Shown here in pieces: positions 63,136-64,000 of a stretch of 64,000 nt of DNA (positions are counted from its first letter, which is position 1; every line of letters begins with the position of its first letter). The stretch is taken from NCBI RefSeq assembly GCF_004138125.1, contig NZ_RXHS01000010.1, positions 62,001 to 126,000 of the forward strand, written 5' to 3'. Made by a program: the position numbers and the translations under genes. The stretch is from Seramator thermalis. GTDB taxonomy: Bacteria > Bacteroidota > Bacteroidia > Bacteroidales > Dysgonomonadaceae. The notes under the pieces are model-generated. The model was not told the origin of the DNA. It did not search any database and worked only from the letters and a program-made list of their open reading frames with translations.

Positions 63136-63932
63136 TGAATATGGACAAAAAAGAATTGCTGAAAACTCACGAATTACTTTGTGAATCATACATTAAACTT
63201 ATGAACGACAAAGAAGTAATGTTGAATTTTACCAAACCGCAATTGGAATCGATGTATGCATCCAAAATTGGTGTATTGCAAATAGAGATTTTAAAACTGC
63301 AGCTCGAAATCAAAGCACTCAAACGCCAAATCGAAATGGCACAAGCCGAAATCAATCAAAACAAAGTTCCCAATTTCGATCAAATAGAAGCGGATATTGC
63401 CGGTCAACTTTTGGAAGCTCAAATGGAGATTATGTTCAAAACTTACGAATTGGAGGTGGCCAAACAATTTTTAAGTCATTTGGCCTCTCCCGACAAAAAA
63501 GTCGATATAAGAAAATTTTTCAGGCGATTGGCCAAGGCATTGCATCCGGATGTGAATCCCGAATTATCGTCGTCGAAAAAAGAGATTTGGAACAAAGTGC
63601 TTTGGGCCTACGAGCATGGCGATATGGAACAACTGAAAGCATTGGAAATCATTTATGCAAAAGAAATTTCGGAATCGGAAAATGCCAAAAACGAAATGAG
63701 TGAAGATGAACTCAACTTGTTAAATCACACACTTTCAGAAGGAATCGGAGTGCTTGAACAACAAATAACAGAGCTCAACAACTCCTTTCCGTTTTCGATG
63801 CGGGAACAAATCTTAAATGAAGATTGGATAAATGGAGAAAGATCGAGATTGCAATTACAAATGGAAGAATTGAAAACATATGGCGAAGAACAAAAACAAA
63901 AATACGCTCTAATAAAAGCCGCTTATGAATAA
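63135..63932 (+). CDS. J-domain-like protein with coiled coils, fused to the cas operon
   Basis: 265 residues from the ATG at 63135, which overlaps the cas2 stop by one base; a Met two codons later is also possible. The N-terminal 115 residues are mainly coiled coil (IGVLQIEILKLQLEIKALKRQ). Residues about 124-165 resemble the core of a J domain: helix II IRKFFRRLAKAL, the HPD motif at 137-139, then helix III EIWNKVLWAYEHG. Coiled coil continues to the end. HPD is the Hsp70-activating tripeptide, so DnaK may be a partner. I do not know this family as part of any CRISPR system. Confidence 0.75.
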   Translation: MNMDKKELLKTHELLCESYIKLMNDKEVMLNFTKPQLESMYASKIGVLQIEILKLQLEIKALKRQIEMAQAEINQNKVPNFDQIEADIAGQLLEAQMEIMFKTYELEVAKQFLSHLASPDKKVDIRKFFRRLAKALHPDVNPELSSSKKEIWNKVLWAYEHGDMEQLKALEIIYAKEISESENAKNEMSEDELNLLNHTLSEGIGVLEQQITELNNSFPFSMREQILNEDWINGERSRLQLQMEELKTYGEEQKQKYALIKAAYE

Positions 63933-64000
63933 CGATGAAAGCTTAATTAAAGTTGATTCTGCGCTTTTGGCAGCATTAAGCTCGCATGCCATCCAATTCA
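63925..64000 (+). CDS. Unidentified gene, 5' part only (cut by window end)
   Basis: Starts at ATG 63925, overlapping the end of the J-domain gene by 8 bases, and is open to the window edge (25 codons: MNNDESLIKVDSALL, then AALSSHAIQF). Too short to assign. The overlap suggests it is translationally coupled to the J-domain gene, so the operon goes on beyond position 64,000. Confidence 0.55.
   Translation, partial: MNNDESLIKVDSALLAALSSHAIQF

Overview
The window is chromosomal DNA of a Bacteroidota bacterium, most likely of the order Bacteroidales. The evidence is in the sequence: the phylum-specific -7 promoter element TAnnTTTG precedes many genes, there is a complete sprA gene (outer-membrane translocon of the type IX secretion system), an RprX/RprY two-component system, a GH2 beta-mannosidase, two ECF sigma factor loci of Bacteroidales type, and a large Bacteroides-type Cas9. 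No rRNA or species-level marker is present, so the genus is left open.

Layout. 1-11,280: a permease, an ECF-sigma stress cassette (sigma, anti-sigma-like, Spy-like, small secreted protein, DUF2202 lipoprotein), a PH-like membrane protein and the GTPases Der and Era. These are separated by gene-free stretches filled with interspersed repeats: element A (about 220 bp, a long imperfect hairpin), element B (129-130 bp, TCATAAC...GTTATGA ends), and a 202-bp element with 19-bp terminal inverted repeats. 11,282-32,600: mostly housekeeping genes: two rRNA/tRNA methyltransferases, a bifunctional-nuclease protein, an MlrC-family protein, nth, nadK, pdxJ, the exbB-exbD-tonB energy-transduction set, a DJ-1 protein, rpsA, an XRE regulator with a radical SAM protein, a second ECF sigma with a membrane/beta-barrel protein, sppA, lpxK, a purine nucleoside phosphorylase, thiL, tRNA-His and tRNA-Phe. 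32,791-40,134 (minus strand): transporter, esterase, gmk, yicC, rprXY, gtrA-like and a CDP-alcohol phosphatidyltransferase. 40,602-55,610: sprA with ruvA upstream, sdaA, beta-mannosidase, a relA-type (p)ppGpp synthetase and a folK-like gene.

55,611-64,000 is the most unusual part. A type II-C CRISPR-Cas operon (cas9, a DUF6155-like gene, cas1, cas2) continues without a gap into a J-domain/coiled-coil gene and a further gene cut by the window edge. A divergent minus-strand tracrRNA with anti-repeat, nexus and rho-independent terminator can be read directly between cas9 and a gene-free block. That block (about 55,956-56,640) is a degenerate tandem array with a strict 42-44 bp period (about 16 units); its best-preserved units hold two dyad-symmetric motifs each, and it includes one perfect 24-bp palindrome. 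It encodes no credible protein and is not a normal CRISPR array. No repeat-spacer array is visible in the window, so it must lie beyond position 64,000 or elsewhere.

Functional assignments rest on recognised family motifs read by eye. No database search was possible, and repeat-family and structure statements come from hand alignment.
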